Numbered from the stretch's first letter, positions 1-14,456 are shown. The stretch: DNA of 64,000 nt from Campylorhamphus procurvoides (GCA_013396655.1 WBMV01004760.1:688046-752045); one strand, 5' to 3'. Notes: generated from the letters alone by a model not told the origin. Program-made: numbers and translations.

Positions 1-3000
1 TAATTCCTGGAACCTTCTCCCATATGGTATGCTGCTGTTTATTTGATTGATAGGCAATTTATGAGGATCTGATTCCTTTGTTCCTTTCCTCTACTCAGCC
101 ACTCTTACTTAAATGAAAGAAGTTTTATGTTTTCAAATGATTTATGTGATTGTTTTATGGTGATCAAGTCAGAAGAAAAGCGTTTCATGGTTTCAAAAGA
201 GAAGTTTCACTGATGTCATTGTTGTGATCATTGCTATTGTTCCAGTCAAGACAAAGCACTGCTCTTTCCCCTTAGGAATTATTACCATGCAAGAGGGGAA
301 GATTTGCTGCAAATATTGGTTATCTTGGTGGGTGCAAACAGCCAGCCTGGAAAGAAAGATGTGTAGGGCACCTTTTCCCGATGCTGACTTGTCAACCTTT
401 ACAGTTATCTGCTGCCAAAACTTATTTTTCTTTCAGACATTTGGCAAAGTTTAACAATGGTTAAGTGTCATGAGAACAGAGACCTCAAATTTAAAGTGCA
501 AAAAGATTTCTTCTCCAAATAGAGCTGATTGTTTACATGAGGACAACTTCAATTAGCAGTCACCTCTCTCCACATCAGAAAGCATTTAGAATACTCCAGT
601 GTTTGCACCTATTTCAGTGTGTCTTTAAAGAAACACTAACTGATTTCCTGGCACTATTAAAACCTCCTCAATTATTGTGTGACACCTGCCTTACCAGTAG
701 CCATGCTAAACTTTTGTTCAAGGGGTTAATCTTCAGACATATATTAAGTAGCAATCATGTGTTGAGAGTTGTTCTTTTCGTCTGAGAACCCTCTAATGGG
801 TTAAGCAATGGGCAGAACTTTTTTTTAAAAATTCTATGTACTTTACCAGTGCAATTTTGGGACACCAATTTCTGGTCTGTTATTGTTGATCAGGGTGTTG
901 ATGCTGAAATAAGTTTTCAGGGAGTAATGTGGTACCGCTGAGTGGACACAGCCTTTTTGAAGAGGATATCCTGTGCTTAGAATGTGAGGGAATAGTTCAA
1001 GCTTGCTGGGAACCTTTTTGTGCTTCTGTAGTGGTTGCAGGAAGAGATCAGTGGGATGAGAGGAGAGCAGGGTGTTGGAATTCTGAGACTCATCACGCTC
1101 CCAGGTTTCATTTTGAATTCTATTAACTGTACTGCAGTTTCTCAGTTGATCTAACTCACAGCTTTCAAGGTGAATTTCAAATTCCTATACACTCAGTATA
1201 TATAAGGTAGTTATTGTAAATTAGGGAAGAAAGAAGAATTAATCTATTGTTGATTTCAATGATAGAAGCTGCTGCCATTACTTGGTAATGGAGGTTTAAG
1301 GCTGCTTTCCACCATGCCTAAGGAGAGGCACAAACTTGTTGATGGATCAACTAAGGCTGGCAATCAGCTGATAATATAGAGGTGTAATAGGGAAATAGTT
1401 TTGGTTAGTGGGTATCTCACCTTCTTACTGATCAGGCTCACTTTGGGTTTCTCTAAAATTCAACTTATTTTCTCTCTCACTCCTTATTTTGTAAAACCTT
1501 TGCCCAAAGATCTGTATTTAACTGTGGCACCTGTTGGTGTCCCTAGAGAGGGAACTTCGATGTTGAAGCCCCCCTTTCTAGGGGTTTAGGTGGAGTGTAA
1601 ATTGCTGTAACATTTTTTGAGGTGCTACTACTTTTTTCTACTTGTAATGTCTAATTGATTGGCTCCTTATTGAAGGGAAGAGGTGGAGCCACAGCTCAGT
1701 TTACCCAGTTTATGAGAATAAAACATTGTGAAAATAGATACAACTTTAACAAAGGAAACTTAAAGCTGTTTTTTCCTCCTTGTCCCACTATTTTGTAATT
1801 CATATAATGTGCTCTACGTTGCTATTTTATCTCCTTACTTTGTTTCTTTTTTTCTTGCTCAGAAGCAGCATATCTCTGACATTTCCTGAAACTTCAGATG
1901 CAAGGGCTTTTCTGGGGTTTTGTAGGAAAATGAATGTGCTTTTAAAATGTATTTATTCATTAATAGATTGCTGGGGTCGTGTTCCCTGCAGTGCCAGCAT
2001 CTCTACATTACAAGATAATTGCAGCAACATAAATTCTCAAAATTTATGAACATACATTTCTGAGAGAGTTTTAATCTAGATTGTTGCAAGCTGTGGGATC
2101 TTCACAATATGTATTATATTCACATAAAAATTCATCAACATAATGAGGTGTGTTTGTATAAATAAGTTTGAAAATTAAAAATGGGTGTAATAAAGTTATC
2201 ATTTACAAATTCAAACAAAAATTAAAACAAGATGATAAATACTAATGTTCTACTGGTTGTGAGAAAGTACTGACACAGAAAGTGTCAGATGCTCAAGGGT
2301 AGAAGTATCTACTTTGAGATATGGGCGGTTAAATTTATAAGTGCCTGCTATTTGGCAGATGAACATTGTTAATAATTACGAAGAAATCTTCATGTGAATG
2401 GTAATTCTTTTGGTTTTAATGTGATTTTCTTGGCTCAGAAAGTATCACACTCCTGAGCTGCATCAATGCAGATTCATGTTATTGCTCGTATATAAAAACA
2501 CATTGGTCTGTTTCTTAAATTGCTCTTTCTATATTAATTTTTTATTTTACAGTTTCTTATTTTTGCATAGGAGAACCAGTTCCTTGTCCTATACTAAAGC
2601 TGTTTGATAACTTTTATTACATTTTTCATGATCTTTCTGTTTATAATTAAAAAATGTTAAAATTAAATGCAAGATATTGCATATAATGTGTTATGTACTT
2701 TCGTTAAACTTTGATGTTTCTCTTGGTTTTCTTGGTGAAGAAATGTGGTGTGTTTTTTTTTAATAATGTAAATGAAAATGGAAAAGATAGTGATCAGCTT
2801 AAATTTTAGTGCAAAGGACCTAGCCAAGGGGAGGGAGCTGCAGCTGAAACAGAATGTCAGAGCTGAAGGGCTATATTGTTCAAAGCTTTTATTAATGGTG
2901 TTAGAATGGGAAGGATATTTCTGAAATATGATAGGGAGTTTGAATCCTGAAATTAAGTGCAATACAATAGTATAAAATGCATATTTGTGCAGTTAGGACC

Positions 3001-4910
3001 AGTAAGACTGCCCGCTGTAAACTAAGGATAATCCTTGGTACAGTTTAGGAAGAGAAAGATGGGGTGAATTTGCTTATGGCTGTGTCATTATGAACCACCT
3101 AAATAAAGAAGCAGACATCTAAATAATGAGGGGTGGGTCCCCATGTGCCAGAATAGGTGTCTGCAGCAAGCATGGGAATGTGTTAATGTCATGGGGCACT
3201 TCTGTACCTCCCATCAGGCATATTCAAATGAATTAAACTGGAAACTGGTGCAGGGAGGGCTGTTTCGTTGTCTTCAATGAAAGGAATGGAGGGCTCATGT
3301 CACAGGATGGGTCTAAACATCGGTTTGGTTCTCTGGCAATACAAAGGCTCAGAACAGAAACTTGTTTTCTATAAATGTATGAAGGGTGTGAGCCCTGCAG
3401 TGAAAGAAGGGTGATTCCAGTGAAAGAGCACTGGCACATAACACAATATGAATTATCCATTAGCAGATTTAGACTGAAAAGAGAAATAGTGATGGCAACA
3501 TGGTGTAGATTGAAAAATCTTGGATCTGCCTTTCTCCAGTGGTATGTTGGGTGGTCAGTGCTTTGCTCGATTGAGTGTAGCTTCTCAGCAAAGATTGCAA
3601 CAATATGGAAGTCCATTTGAAAAGACTCTATGAGAGCTATGAGACCAAATCTGTTTGTTTGTAAACAAGAAGTTTGCTTTTTTTTGTTATCTACTTCTCA
3701 TATGCAGTGGTAAGTTTTAAGTAATAACATTTAATCTCTTGGGGTGTTCAGACTACGATTAATTAATTCTGAATTGATTTGGATTTGAATTCTGATGAAG
3801 GTAAGTCCACACAGCACTGAAAAATCATAGCACAAATGACAAAACATCAGCACATGGAAGAATTGTATTTAAAAAGAAATACTTTTAGGTTTTTTAAAAA
3901 AGTTCCCTTTCCTAAGAGCACAAAAAAGCTGCATCAATGCCAGATTTAAGGACTGCTCTAGCTGGGTGGGGATTTTTTGGGTCTTACTTGTTTGAAAGGC
4001 ATGTTAGGTACTTTTTAAGAAAGAAGTTATCAAGCATCAGAGTATTTTCAGTGCTGAAGTATTAATCTTATTCTTCATACTGAATTAAAAATTTGCTGTC
4101 AGCATTAGAAGGGGCTGCATTTCTGTGCTGGGAGTTAAGTCTCTGTCTTTGATTATTGAGTACAGTGCTTTGTGAACTCCTACGTGGTATCTTTGAACAA
4201 GCTGCCAAATTGTTCAGCTTCTTTGGCTTCCATGGGAAGGCTTGATGAATGAGGCTCACCAAGCCTATGTTAGTTCAAATGAAAGACTTTGTGGAATATG
4301 ATGAGACATTTGGGGGGCAGCAAATGCCATCAATATTCACCCAATTTATTTTTTCTGTTTGGTGTGTGTCTGCATTTGGATGGCTATAAATATGGATGGC
4401 TTTCCACAGGTCACCAATGACAAGGTGCCATTTTACTTTAAAATTTCTGTTCTCTTCAATGCACAGCAAGAATATAGCCCTACAGAAATTTTATTTTACT
4501 TCTTGCTTTCCTTCTTTCCTTTTTTCTTTTTTTTAAATTATCTGCTAATATAACATCTGCTTGTTATATTTTTGAAGAACTAATGTGTTCCTCCCTTTAT
4601 TCTCTTTTGCTGTCTTCCTCCCTATCTGTTTTTCTCCAAACTGCTGCTTTCATCCCTGCTCCAACCAGCTTGACTTCCAGGTCAGTATTTTCTGCTCTCC
4701 TACTGAATGCTCCTTCCACAATGAAGGTTTTCATTGATGCTTCATTTATTTGGCTGTTTTGATTTCATATAAATAACTTCTGTTTGTATTTTGTTGTTTT
4801 CGTTCTGCTTGTCCCTATTGTGAAGTTTTTGGTCGTTCCATTTCTAGATCAGAAACTTTACAGTAAATGAATGCTTTTTCTCAGAAGTCTGTAAGAAAAA
4901 AGTGCTTATT

Positions 4911-4937
4911 AACAACATATTCAATTCATATGTTGTT
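4911..4937. repeat. Perfect 10-bp inverted repeat, 7-nt loop
   Basis: The arm aacaacatat (4911-4920) is the exact reverse complement of atatgttgtt (4928-4937), separated by tcaattc. The RNA could form an AU-rich hairpin. It is too short for a microRNA precursor and no function is claimed. Confidence 0.6.
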
Positions 4938-7814
4938 TCGTGTGAAGATTTTTTCTTTCAGTTTTGATTCTTTTACCTTTGTTTAGGGAGCTCAACCCTG
5001 GGAATAATGCTCTTGGTAGATAACCCAACCCAGTAGGTAATGTGCTGACCTGTAACAGAGAGATTTGTACCTAAGATCAGGGACTTATTCTTAGCACTTT
5101 GCCATCACTCTCTTTACTGTTATTGCAACCATTATGGGAGGAGTTGCAGTGCTTGTGAAACTTTGAGCTGGTTGTGCTGGCCGAATTTGGGGCCAGTGCA
5201 GGGGGTGTCTGTGTGTGTGTTTTATAGGGTATGTTTGGATGCAGCCTCAGCTGGTTCCTATTTCTCTTTCTTGCAGGTTTCAGGTTAGTTTAACTGGCAT
5301 TTGTGTTGACACACTGTTTGTGTAAACTTTTCAAGTATTACTACGTGTCTTGTGGTGCTTGTTGAAAGTAAAAATTGATTGAGTTGACGTTTTTTCTCTT
5401 AGTAGGCTTTGAGGTTAATTTTCTTTCTCATGAGTATGAATGGCTATAAATTGTAAGATAGCAAAGCCTTAAAACATTTACTTGTTTTTTTAGAAACTCT
5501 GTTGTTTGGGTGACAGGGTCAGCATTATCAGTGTAGAAAGTGCTTGCTTCTTTATAGATGGATCAGACTGGAGTTAAAGGAGGGGAAATACTGCAAAGGC
5601 CAAGCACAGTTCACATTTAATGGTTCAGACATGTCAGAAAAGTTTCTGACGTGGACATCTTGGAGCTTTATGGCAAAAGGGGGTTCATTATGGAAAGACT
5701 GACAAGACAAGACTTTTTTTCCCTCCAATGTACTTTAATACGAGTCACAGTTGCAAGTTACTTTCCAGCTGAAAAACTTTGGGTTTGAAATTTGAGGCTT
5801 ATCAATTGCAGCAATGAATTGGATGGACACTTTTTTTATTGTCTACCTACTACAAGCACATTATAATGTGTTTGAATGGATAGTTATTACACCTGGATTA
5901 TGGAAATACATGTCTTCAGAACCTTTCTTTCTTCAAGAAGTTAATTAAATTCATTCACTCTGGAGTGGGCTGTGAGGAAAATATTGCCTAAATGTGACCA
6001 CTCTGCATTTCTATCAGAGCATACTCAACATTGAGTGAAACTCTCTCTAGCCTGAGAGAGCTTAAAGAAAGGTATTATGCTATGTGGTTGTCATTATGGT
6101 TGATTTCACTGGAATTCAATGATTGGTATGCAGAAACATTTGTTCAGCAGTTGGAGGTGCAATTTCTGTTATGTTTTATTGACCTAAAAAAGTAGCTGAC
6201 CTTGTTGAAGCAAACTGTCCTCATAACCCTGCCAGCTCTCATCCCCAGAGTCCTGGGTAAGTTGTAATGTATGATTAGAGTTTATTGTGGGAATTCAGTG
6301 AAGTGTTAAGTTTTCTCAGCTTGAATCTTCATCGAGGTTGAAACTTAATTTAAGAAACAGATCTATTAATTTCTGTGATTTCTGCTAATCAGTATGTTTT
6401 TAGCTGTTATTTTATTCATCCATATTTATATGAGGTTGCAATGATTAGAAAAATGCTGCATGTTTTATAACATGGTGGGCTATTGATACTGATGACAAAC
6501 AAGACAATCCAATACATTGGCATAACCCCACCCTGTGCACCTGTCTATTCCACATAAGAATATCCTGGGCACCCCAATCAGTGCAGTGACATCCCGCAGC
6601 CCCTCCCTGCCTTTATATACTCCCCAAACCTTTCCAGCTGCAGATAAAGAGGAGGTGGATATTTTTTTCCATGTGTAATATACTGACCAGTGCTAGAAAG
6701 TTTCCCACCAGCCCCTGATGTTGGCCTTCCTGATTGTTTCCGTGGGAGGCTGGAGCTCAGTGAGATGTGCAAGGCAAGGTTTGATGGAGTTTTAAATTTA
6801 ACTTACAAGCCGTCCACAGTTTTGTCAAATGTCAGTTTGATGGTTCCAAGGGCAGAATGATATGTTGTTCAAAGATAATTTCCCTGGAGAAACTGAGATA
6901 GTGTACTACTGAAAACTGAGAGAATCTGTGATATACATTACTCTTCTGAGAGACTGGTTATTCTGAGTGAGAAACATAGTTGTCACATTGGATAACAGGC
7001 AGATTGTTGACATGTCTTTCTGTTTTAGCCCTGTTTGCTGTGAGTACAGAACCAACATTTTAGCATTTGGACATTTTGAAAGAGATGATAATTTGAGAAG
7101 AGATTATTTAGATATATCTGATTACGTGGGTGGCTTTGAATTTCCAAATTTGTAATTAAATTTGTAAATTTCATTTTATTTAAGAAACAGGTAGAAAATT
7201 TATTTCCATGGAATTCTACTTTTTTTGAGAAAGAAATTGAAATAATGGTATATTAAAAATAAGAAATCACAGTGATAAAAATCAAAAGATACAAACGGGA
7301 CCCAGGGAAAGGTGGTGCATAATTGCTCATTCTCATCCCACTCGCTACTGAACATGTCTGCTGAGTTCTGTACTTTCAGCTTGTTTAAAGGCAGGCAGAG
7401 GTTAAACTAATAGAAATAGATTATTTAAATAAGGAAGGATATTTTGTAATTTCTCAGTGGTTTGCTTTTTTCTGGGTTTTGATTTGGAGTGTAAATCAAA
7501 TGGATATGCACTATGAACTGGATATGAAGAGAAAAGAGCTCTGCCTCTCAGAAGGAAAAATATCCTCCTAGGTGGGGTTGGATGTGACACCACAACTCTG
7601 GGGAAGAGCGAACACAAGGAACTGTTACTCTTTCCATTTCATGATTACTTTTTTTCAAGACACAGTAATATTTCTTATGCTTCTCCACACCTGCTGCCTC
7701 CACTAGTTTTCCCCAGGGGGAAGATCCACAGAGCATATTCCTTTAGCTCTTGAAGGTGGGAATAAAGTAGCCCCAGAGCCCTGTGGGGAGCTCGGTGGCA
7801 GCGCTGTCAGGATC

Positions 7815-7833
7815 CCCTGCGGGCACCGCAGGG
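7815..7833. repeat. Perfect 8-bp GC-rich hairpin
   Basis: The arm ccctgcgg (7815-7822) pairs exactly with ccgcaggg (7826-7833) around a 3-nt loop, inside a GC-richer patch at about 7770-7870 of otherwise AT-rich intron. It may be a small relic of an unrecognised repeat. No function is claimed. Confidence 0.5.
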
Positions 7834-9813
7834 CTGTGCGAGTGAAGAATCCTTGTGAGATAGCACAGCTCGCCCTCAAAAAGCTGTGACTGAAAAGAGA
7901 CAGGGGAACTAAATTTAGGAATTGGGCTGTTGGTGGAACCACTCCTTCCAGTCGTATTGTTTGCTTTCACAATGCAGGAACAGCGTGGCTGGGCAACGTG
8001 ATTGGGACTGGATTCAAATGCTCTGCTCTGAATTTATTATAAGGGGAAGTTAGTATGTCCAAACAAGAAATCATACAAAATGTGCCTGATTTATTTGGAG
8101 GTCTGAAGAAGTTACTGCAAAAGCATGGAAAGCTTGATTTACGTATTGAATGATAATGGCTGGATTGATCCTGAGAACTCCTCGGGTGAGCCAGGAGTTG
8201 CAGTCCAAAGATGTGATTCAGAAGGAAATTGCAATGAATCATGGAGTGCTGCAGAGGAGGTGTGATCCTGATTGCTGTCAGCCTCAGCTGGACATGCTGC
8301 CGAGCACTTGGATGCAGAGAAAAACTGGACAGAGTCAGGAGGTGGGGGGGCTTTGTTGTATTTTTGTTTGTTTGTGTGGGGGTGTTTGTTTGTTTTTTTA
8401 AAAGAAAAATCTTGCCTGGATTACAGCTGGAAAGGACCTGAGGGACCAGTAGCAGAACTGCAACTCATTGGTTGCAAATTTCAGGCAACAAACTATTTCC
8501 AGTTACTGGTTCCAGTTATTGCTAATGCTCTCAATTAATAAAACAGCTGAGCAAGCAATTGCTGTATTAAATCAGATCAGATATCCTTCTCATCTAGTGC
8601 CTTGTCATCAGCAGTATTTTAGTATTATTTTTTTTACAAAAGAACATCAGAAGAAAATGCACAACAATCCTGGGTGTACAAGAGAGATGTGTGACAGATG
8701 AGTCTTCTGGTCTGAATTTCACACGTGTTCATGTGGAGTGTCATGCAGGAGGAATGTGCTGAGCAGGACAGTGGAGCAGTGCAGTGCTGGAGCTCAGTGC
8801 CTGCAGCACAGGGAAGTGTTGAAACAAAGTGACATGAACCATGGTTTGGAACAGGGGCTCAGGACGTCTTTCTCGTTCATGCATTATCCTCATGTGGATA
8901 TTTCTAGCATCTCTCCGGGGCTTTGGAGGGAACTGTGTCAGACTAAACACTTCTTAAATAAAGATTTTGGAAAACTTCCCAGATTGTGTGTTAGGTAAAC
9001 CCTTCTTCCCACGTTTTTGTCTTTGAGGTGAGAAATGTTTCAGTGACTTCTATGACACTTGCTTTATTTCTACCAGACAGAGTTGTTGGACAATAATATT
9101 GTTTTGTGGAGCATTTGGAGGCAAAATAGTTGTCACACTGAAGTACTGTCATAATATCAGTACTAAGAAATCAGAAAGCAGCCTTCAAGCAGTTGAAATA
9201 CTCAGATTTAAATGGTGGGACTGGGGAAGAAGAATTTAAAAAGAAAAAAAGGTTATTTGACTTTGTGACTTTATTGTTATTATTGATAACACAGCAATAG
9301 GATTACTTTGGGGATATTTGAGACCTATAGATCTCTGTGCGCTGCAAGCCTGCTACTTTGAGTAAAACTGAAATAACTATGTAATCTATCAGTAAAAGGA
9401 GCTGGGAACGGAATGAAACCTTTGAATATACTAAAATTCCTTTTTCTTAACTGGCAATTCACTGGCAATAAATAATTGCATTCTGGGTTGCTGTAACATG
9501 GCGTGTTTGTTAGTCAGTGAGTCTCTCAGAGAAAGATCAGTGTGTGCAATGGTGAGATGGCTTTGCAGTTTTGCAGTCAATAGATTTCATTTTACAAGGA
9601 AAAAGGCAAAATGTTATGAAATGGTATTACTTTGTTTTTTATAAATTTTAATCTGTTTTATTCCTGGTGGTTTTGATCATTACTCCCTGCCTTTTTGTAT
9701 CAGGGCATAAGGCTAGATCAGTGAATTGGCCTGGAATGTACAAGCAGTCTAACTTGTGAGCTTCATCCACATCTTTGAAAACAGCATTAGTTCCAATATA
9801 ATTTTTTGCCATC

Positions 9814-9836
9814 AAGAAAGAAAGAAAGAATGAAAG
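9814..9836 (+). repeat. (AAAG)n microsatellite
   Basis: A short AAAG repeat, four to five copies with one T interruption, in the ERC2 intron. Confidence 0.8.
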
Positions 9837-12800
9837 TTGTTTTGAAGCTGAACTCTGTTAGATGTGCTGGATGTGTCAAAGTAATTAATTCCTTCGTGGT
9901 TAGGATAGTTGCTTTGGGATTTTCATTCGAGGTAATCTTTAGTTTGTTATCATCATGATAATTGTATTAATTAATAAAAACAAAGGAAGAATAAGGAAAC
10001 ACACCAAATTTTGAAAGATGTTTTGGATGCTAATACTTCTTTAGGTTATGGTGTCTGGATTGAAAACAAAACCCCAGTGTGAAAGTTTTAAGTGCAAATG
10101 ACAGCACAGAAAGACACTGCCCAGTTATTTATTAGTATGTTATAAAACCTACAGCGACCAGAGTCTAACTTATTAAACCAAATCAGCAGTGAAACACGAG
10201 GGTTTTCTTGTAGAAAAATTGCTGTTGTTTGAGGTACGTTATGCTTTCTTTAGCATATTAAACTTTCAGCCTGTCACAGGTGTAGGTTTTCTTATCATGA
10301 TAATGCCTGTTTTCTCCAGACAAATCCATCTCTGGGTTGTAGGTGAATAAACAGTGTCCTTGCATATTTGTGTCAGGCATGTGTCTGTCAGTAACACTCT
10401 TAACATCTCTGGGAGTGTTTATAGTTTGTTCGACTCTAACCCATCTTTGTTTTTCAGGTTTATAGATTGGTAATAGCAAATACACTTGTATTCCATGACA
10501 ATGCCAGAAACTATGCTTAGCTTTTCTTATACCTTAATAAAATTCTAGCTTATGGATTCCAATGGCATTAGATCTGAATTTTAAAGATTACCCTTATGCT
10601 GCTTTAGTGATGACTCAATAAAGCACCTACATATCCTATCATTTTTAAGACAGTGGGAACTGAAGTGCTGTGAATATTTCTGTGGAATCTTATTGGAGTA
10701 ATGGAGTTCAGAATGGCCTTTCACATGGTCGGGATTTACAGGATCAGGTCTTCTGCATGACTAGCTACTGAGATGCAGAGTGCTTAGTAAAATGTTAAGA
10801 TTTGTTTCATTGCTCACATATGTGAATTCTTTGTAAAGGTGTGGGCTATTTATAAAGGAGATGATATTTTAATTTTTTTTTTCTAGTGATGATGGTAATA
10901 TTCTGCCCAGTGCATGCCTAGAGCAATAGAGGAAGATGTTTGTTTATTTATAATATGTGTACTAGATTAAATTTTAAAATGTATTTTTGAGACTTTCCTA
11001 TTTTATATAAATTGTTTTGAATAAATGGTATTTCATAAAATACTTTGGATTAGTTGGTTTGGGGTTGGTATTTTTTTTTTGTTCATTTGTTTGTTTCCCT
11101 GAAAACATTTCTTGCACTCTGTTTTTTTCTTTAATTCTATCTGTTGAGGAGCACAGGTTCCCAGCATACTGGAGAAGTTTTTGATTGACTTTCAGACAGT
11201 TGGCCCCTTTGCAATGCTGTTTAAAGTGATGAAAATTATTGCAGAGACATATTCCTTTAGAAAATGTTACAGATTTTGCTCTTGGGAGTATTTTGCATGT
11301 CTGCATTTTTTGGATGCTTTGAGGGGGAAAAAAATCTTTATGAAATAGGGTGAAGGCTATACTAAGCATGTAACACTTATTTTTGGCTGACATTACCAAC
11401 TTTTTGGCCAAGGCCCCCAGGTGGCTAATTAAAGCTGGGACTTTAATGAAATAGCGTGTTTTTCTATAGCTATCAGAGATGAAAGCCCTGGAGTTTAGAC
11501 AGCACACACCAATGTAAAGTGAAATCTGAAAGATACAGATATGCAGAAACTGAGTGTTAATATTTGTCTTAAAAATTTGGACTGAAGGAATTAAATGTCT
11601 TGCAGTTAGACCTATGAGATCCATTTGTGTGCTTCTCCAGAAGAGCAAGGAAAACCACAGGCATGGCTAAGAGTCACTCCAGTTCTATTCCTGCTAGCAA
11701 GAACTGAGTGCTGCTGCTGCTTTGCTCTTTCCCTTTCTGCTGACCAAGGGGCTGGGTCTCCATGACACCAGTGTCTATTCCTTACAAAGACATTTCAATT
11801 AAAAATGGAACAGAATGAACAGCCAGTGCAATTGATGGGAGGGCTGTTGGCACAGTGACATTTAGAGGTTCTACATTCTTTGGACCAGACTTCATAAGAG
11901 ATAAAGCTATAGGGCTGTTTCAGGAGTTCTTGTCTTTCCCATTTCCCTCTCTTGCTCAGATCGAGGATATTCGAAGTGTACCGAAGTAGTTAGTGGCCAG
12001 AGATGATTGTTCTTCAGCAGTGTGAGAAGTCAGAGCTGTTACATCTTGTAATTCCAGTGTTGGCATTCTAAGGCTATTCCTCTGGAAAAATTGTTGGATG
12101 CTGAGGCAATGTGTCTTAAGCAGTAATGTTTTATTTATTTTATTCTGTCTAATGAATTTTGTGGTCTTAAGGCTTTAAATTTAAACAGTGCAGCAGAACA
12201 CATGAAACTAATTCCACAAGATAAAGAGTAATGTAGACTCAACTATGCATATCAGCATAGCTACCAGTAAAGTATGTGGATATTTTATATCCTGTATGGT
12301 CATGGCATATGATATTTTGTGCTGATTTGGTACTGTTCCCAAATATTTTTCTATTTCTTATGCATATTTTTTACTTATCCTAATCTTCTATTTTATTTAA
12401 AAGCATTTTAGAAACAGAGCCACGTGAAAACATACCAGAGCAAGCAAGTCAAAAATTGTACTGGATCAGGGATTGTATTTGATATTTGCTGTTTAAAAAA
12501 TAAATTAAAAAAAAAAGAAATTAATGGGGAATATGTTCTTGCATTGATTTGCTGCATTGAACCCCCTCTGTACATTTAATGCAGGCCTAAAAGGAAACTT
12601 TTCAGCTGGGCTTTTTATCTGTAGCATTTTCATTTCATTTCCATAGGTATGTAGCCAGTTGTGGAATAAAGAGTCCACGACAGAGCTTTCTTTTATTTCC
12701 TTCCCTTCAAGATTTTGCATATCACAGGCACCAGATGTTTTCCTCTGCAGCTTTACCCTGTTCTCCTTTTCAGTGTGGCATTAGACAGGAGCTGAAATGG

Positions 12801-13094
12801 GAAGCTGAGTGAGGGAGGGGTGATGAAAGAAGCAGTTAGCATTGGCATCAAATTGAACTTCTTACAGAGATTAAATATAAATGAATTTATCATTTATTCA
12901 ACATGAGATTGGAAACCAATTTATGTTTTAACAGCATGAAGTCATATTGCACTAGGAAAATTTCTGCCAAATACCACATTTATATATGAAGTTGTGAAAG
13001 TAACTTTTTGGTTTAATGTCGATTAGGTCTGTGCTTACAATTATGAGACACAGACTCAGGAGAGAACTGATTTCACTTGGAATTGCTCAGAGCA

Positions 13095-13118
13095 TATATA
13101 ATGCAGTATATAATGCAG
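13095..13118 (+). repeat. 12-bp perfect tandem duplication
   Basis: The unit tatataatgcag occurs twice in direct succession (13095-13106 and 13107-13118) without mismatch. Such two-copy repeats are typical of replication slippage. Confidence 0.8.
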
Positions 13119-14420
13119 AGTTGTACACACGTTTATTTTTCTAGGCAATGTGAAGTTACTTTAGTTATAACAGATTAGATGTTCTGTTATGTGCTGTACT
13201 TATAAACTTCTGTATCAACTGCTCTCTAAGAATTTTTAGTGCCATGGCACATTTGTTAATTACAAATTAATTGTTAGTTTTCACATAAATAAATGGTGGA
13301 AAAAACCCTGATAGGACAAAGAAATCAGTGATAGAAGTAAATATAAAATGACCTAGTTTGTTTAGCATAACAGAATCTGTGCAAGAAATATATTCTAACT
13401 TTTTTTTCACTGCTTCTGACCTGGAAGCAATGGAGGGATTTTCAGTGATCCTTTTGGGCATTGAATAATATTCTCTTCATTTGCCAAAATAGGATTAGTG
13501 AGTAGATCTCATTAGGAATTTTCACGTGACTTTATTTTTTACAGATAAAAGGGAGCAAATTCCTCCAAGTCAAAGAAAGTCCAGAAAATAATATCTAAGA
13601 ATTCAGGCAGGTAGAAAGCATTACTGCAAGGATATTTTTTCATTAACTGCCAGGCAAAATTAGCTTACTTTCTTTCTTACAAGGATGTGTGCTAAGTATT
13701 CTGGTAAATTAAATAAGTAAGTTCCACAGCAAAAGATAATTAAATATTGAAACTTTTTTTTTAAGTTTAGTATAGACTTAAAGGAAAAGAAAACATAAAA
13801 TGGTGACAAAGATTTTTTCATTTTCCTTAGGAATGGCTCATAAATTTGTTTGTCGATAATCTTTTGTAGAAAGATGTCTCATTACTAAAAATGGTAGGAA
13901 TGTTTTTGTCATGTACAAAGTTGTTTGTAAAGGCATCCTTTATTCTTTGTGGCATATTTATGACCTGACCTTCTACCCCATCACACTTGAATCTTCCAAA
14001 CCACTGTATCTGTAGTCCGTGTTTTAAAAAATAGAATTTCACAACATGTATTAGTCATCACCTTCACCTCCTGCTTCCTTTGAAATTAATGCTACTTAAA
14101 GAACCCCTTGAAATTGTTCCTGAATGCCCTGAGTGTGTAAGGATTGTTGGATAATCTCCCTCTTACAGCAACTTTTCTGCAGAGAGCTCAGAACGTGTAT
14201 GAGTATTCGTGAACAAATGCTAAAAAGGGAAAAACCTTGTAAGCCCAAAGAATTCCTTTAACACTCTATAATCTTAAAGCTGTTTTGTTTTGCCATCTTG
14301 AAAACCAAATGAAGTTATGTTGTTACATCTGATACTTGGAATAGTTGTTTCTGTCGGAGAGTCGATGTTCTGTGTCATAGTCACAAAGTTAATTTCTATT
14401 GAAAAAGAATTGATTACAGT

Positions 14421-14456
14421 CACTAACTCTAATGGCTGTGTGTGTGCGATTCTTAG
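14421..14456 (+). promoter_or_regulatory. ERC2: 3' splice site of first ERC2 exon: branch point, UG repeat, AG
   Basis: The acceptor AG is at 14455-14456. A good vertebrate branch-point match, cactaac, lies at 14421-14427 with its likely branch adenosine at 14426, 30 nt before the exon. In place of a continuous pyrimidine tract there is a UG repeat (tgtgtgtgtg, 14437-14446) followed by cgattcttag. UG repeats next to acceptors are known binding sites for TDP-43 and CELF proteins, so regulated use of this exon is possible. The exon boundary is seen in the sequence and fixed by the protein match. The regulation is inference. Confidence 0.75.

Larger units (their letters stand above)
1..14456 (+). 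other. ERC2: ERC2 intron, 3' portion (upstream exon lies outside the window)
   Basis: This is AT-rich, CpG-poor sequence ending in a 3' splice site at 14456. I see no ERC2 exon in it: the family residues that precede the first exon of the window do not appear in any frame. It holds short low-complexity tracts (a TTTG-rich stretch near 8364-8397, an AAAG tract at 9814-9836), a perfect 10-bp inverted repeat at 4911-4937, a GC-rich patch with a hairpin near 7815-7833, a 12-bp tandem duplication at 13095-13118, and a long antisense open frame at 10998-11648. No recognisable transposon was identified. Its membership of the ERC2 intron is inferred from the exon that follows. Confidence 0.8.
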
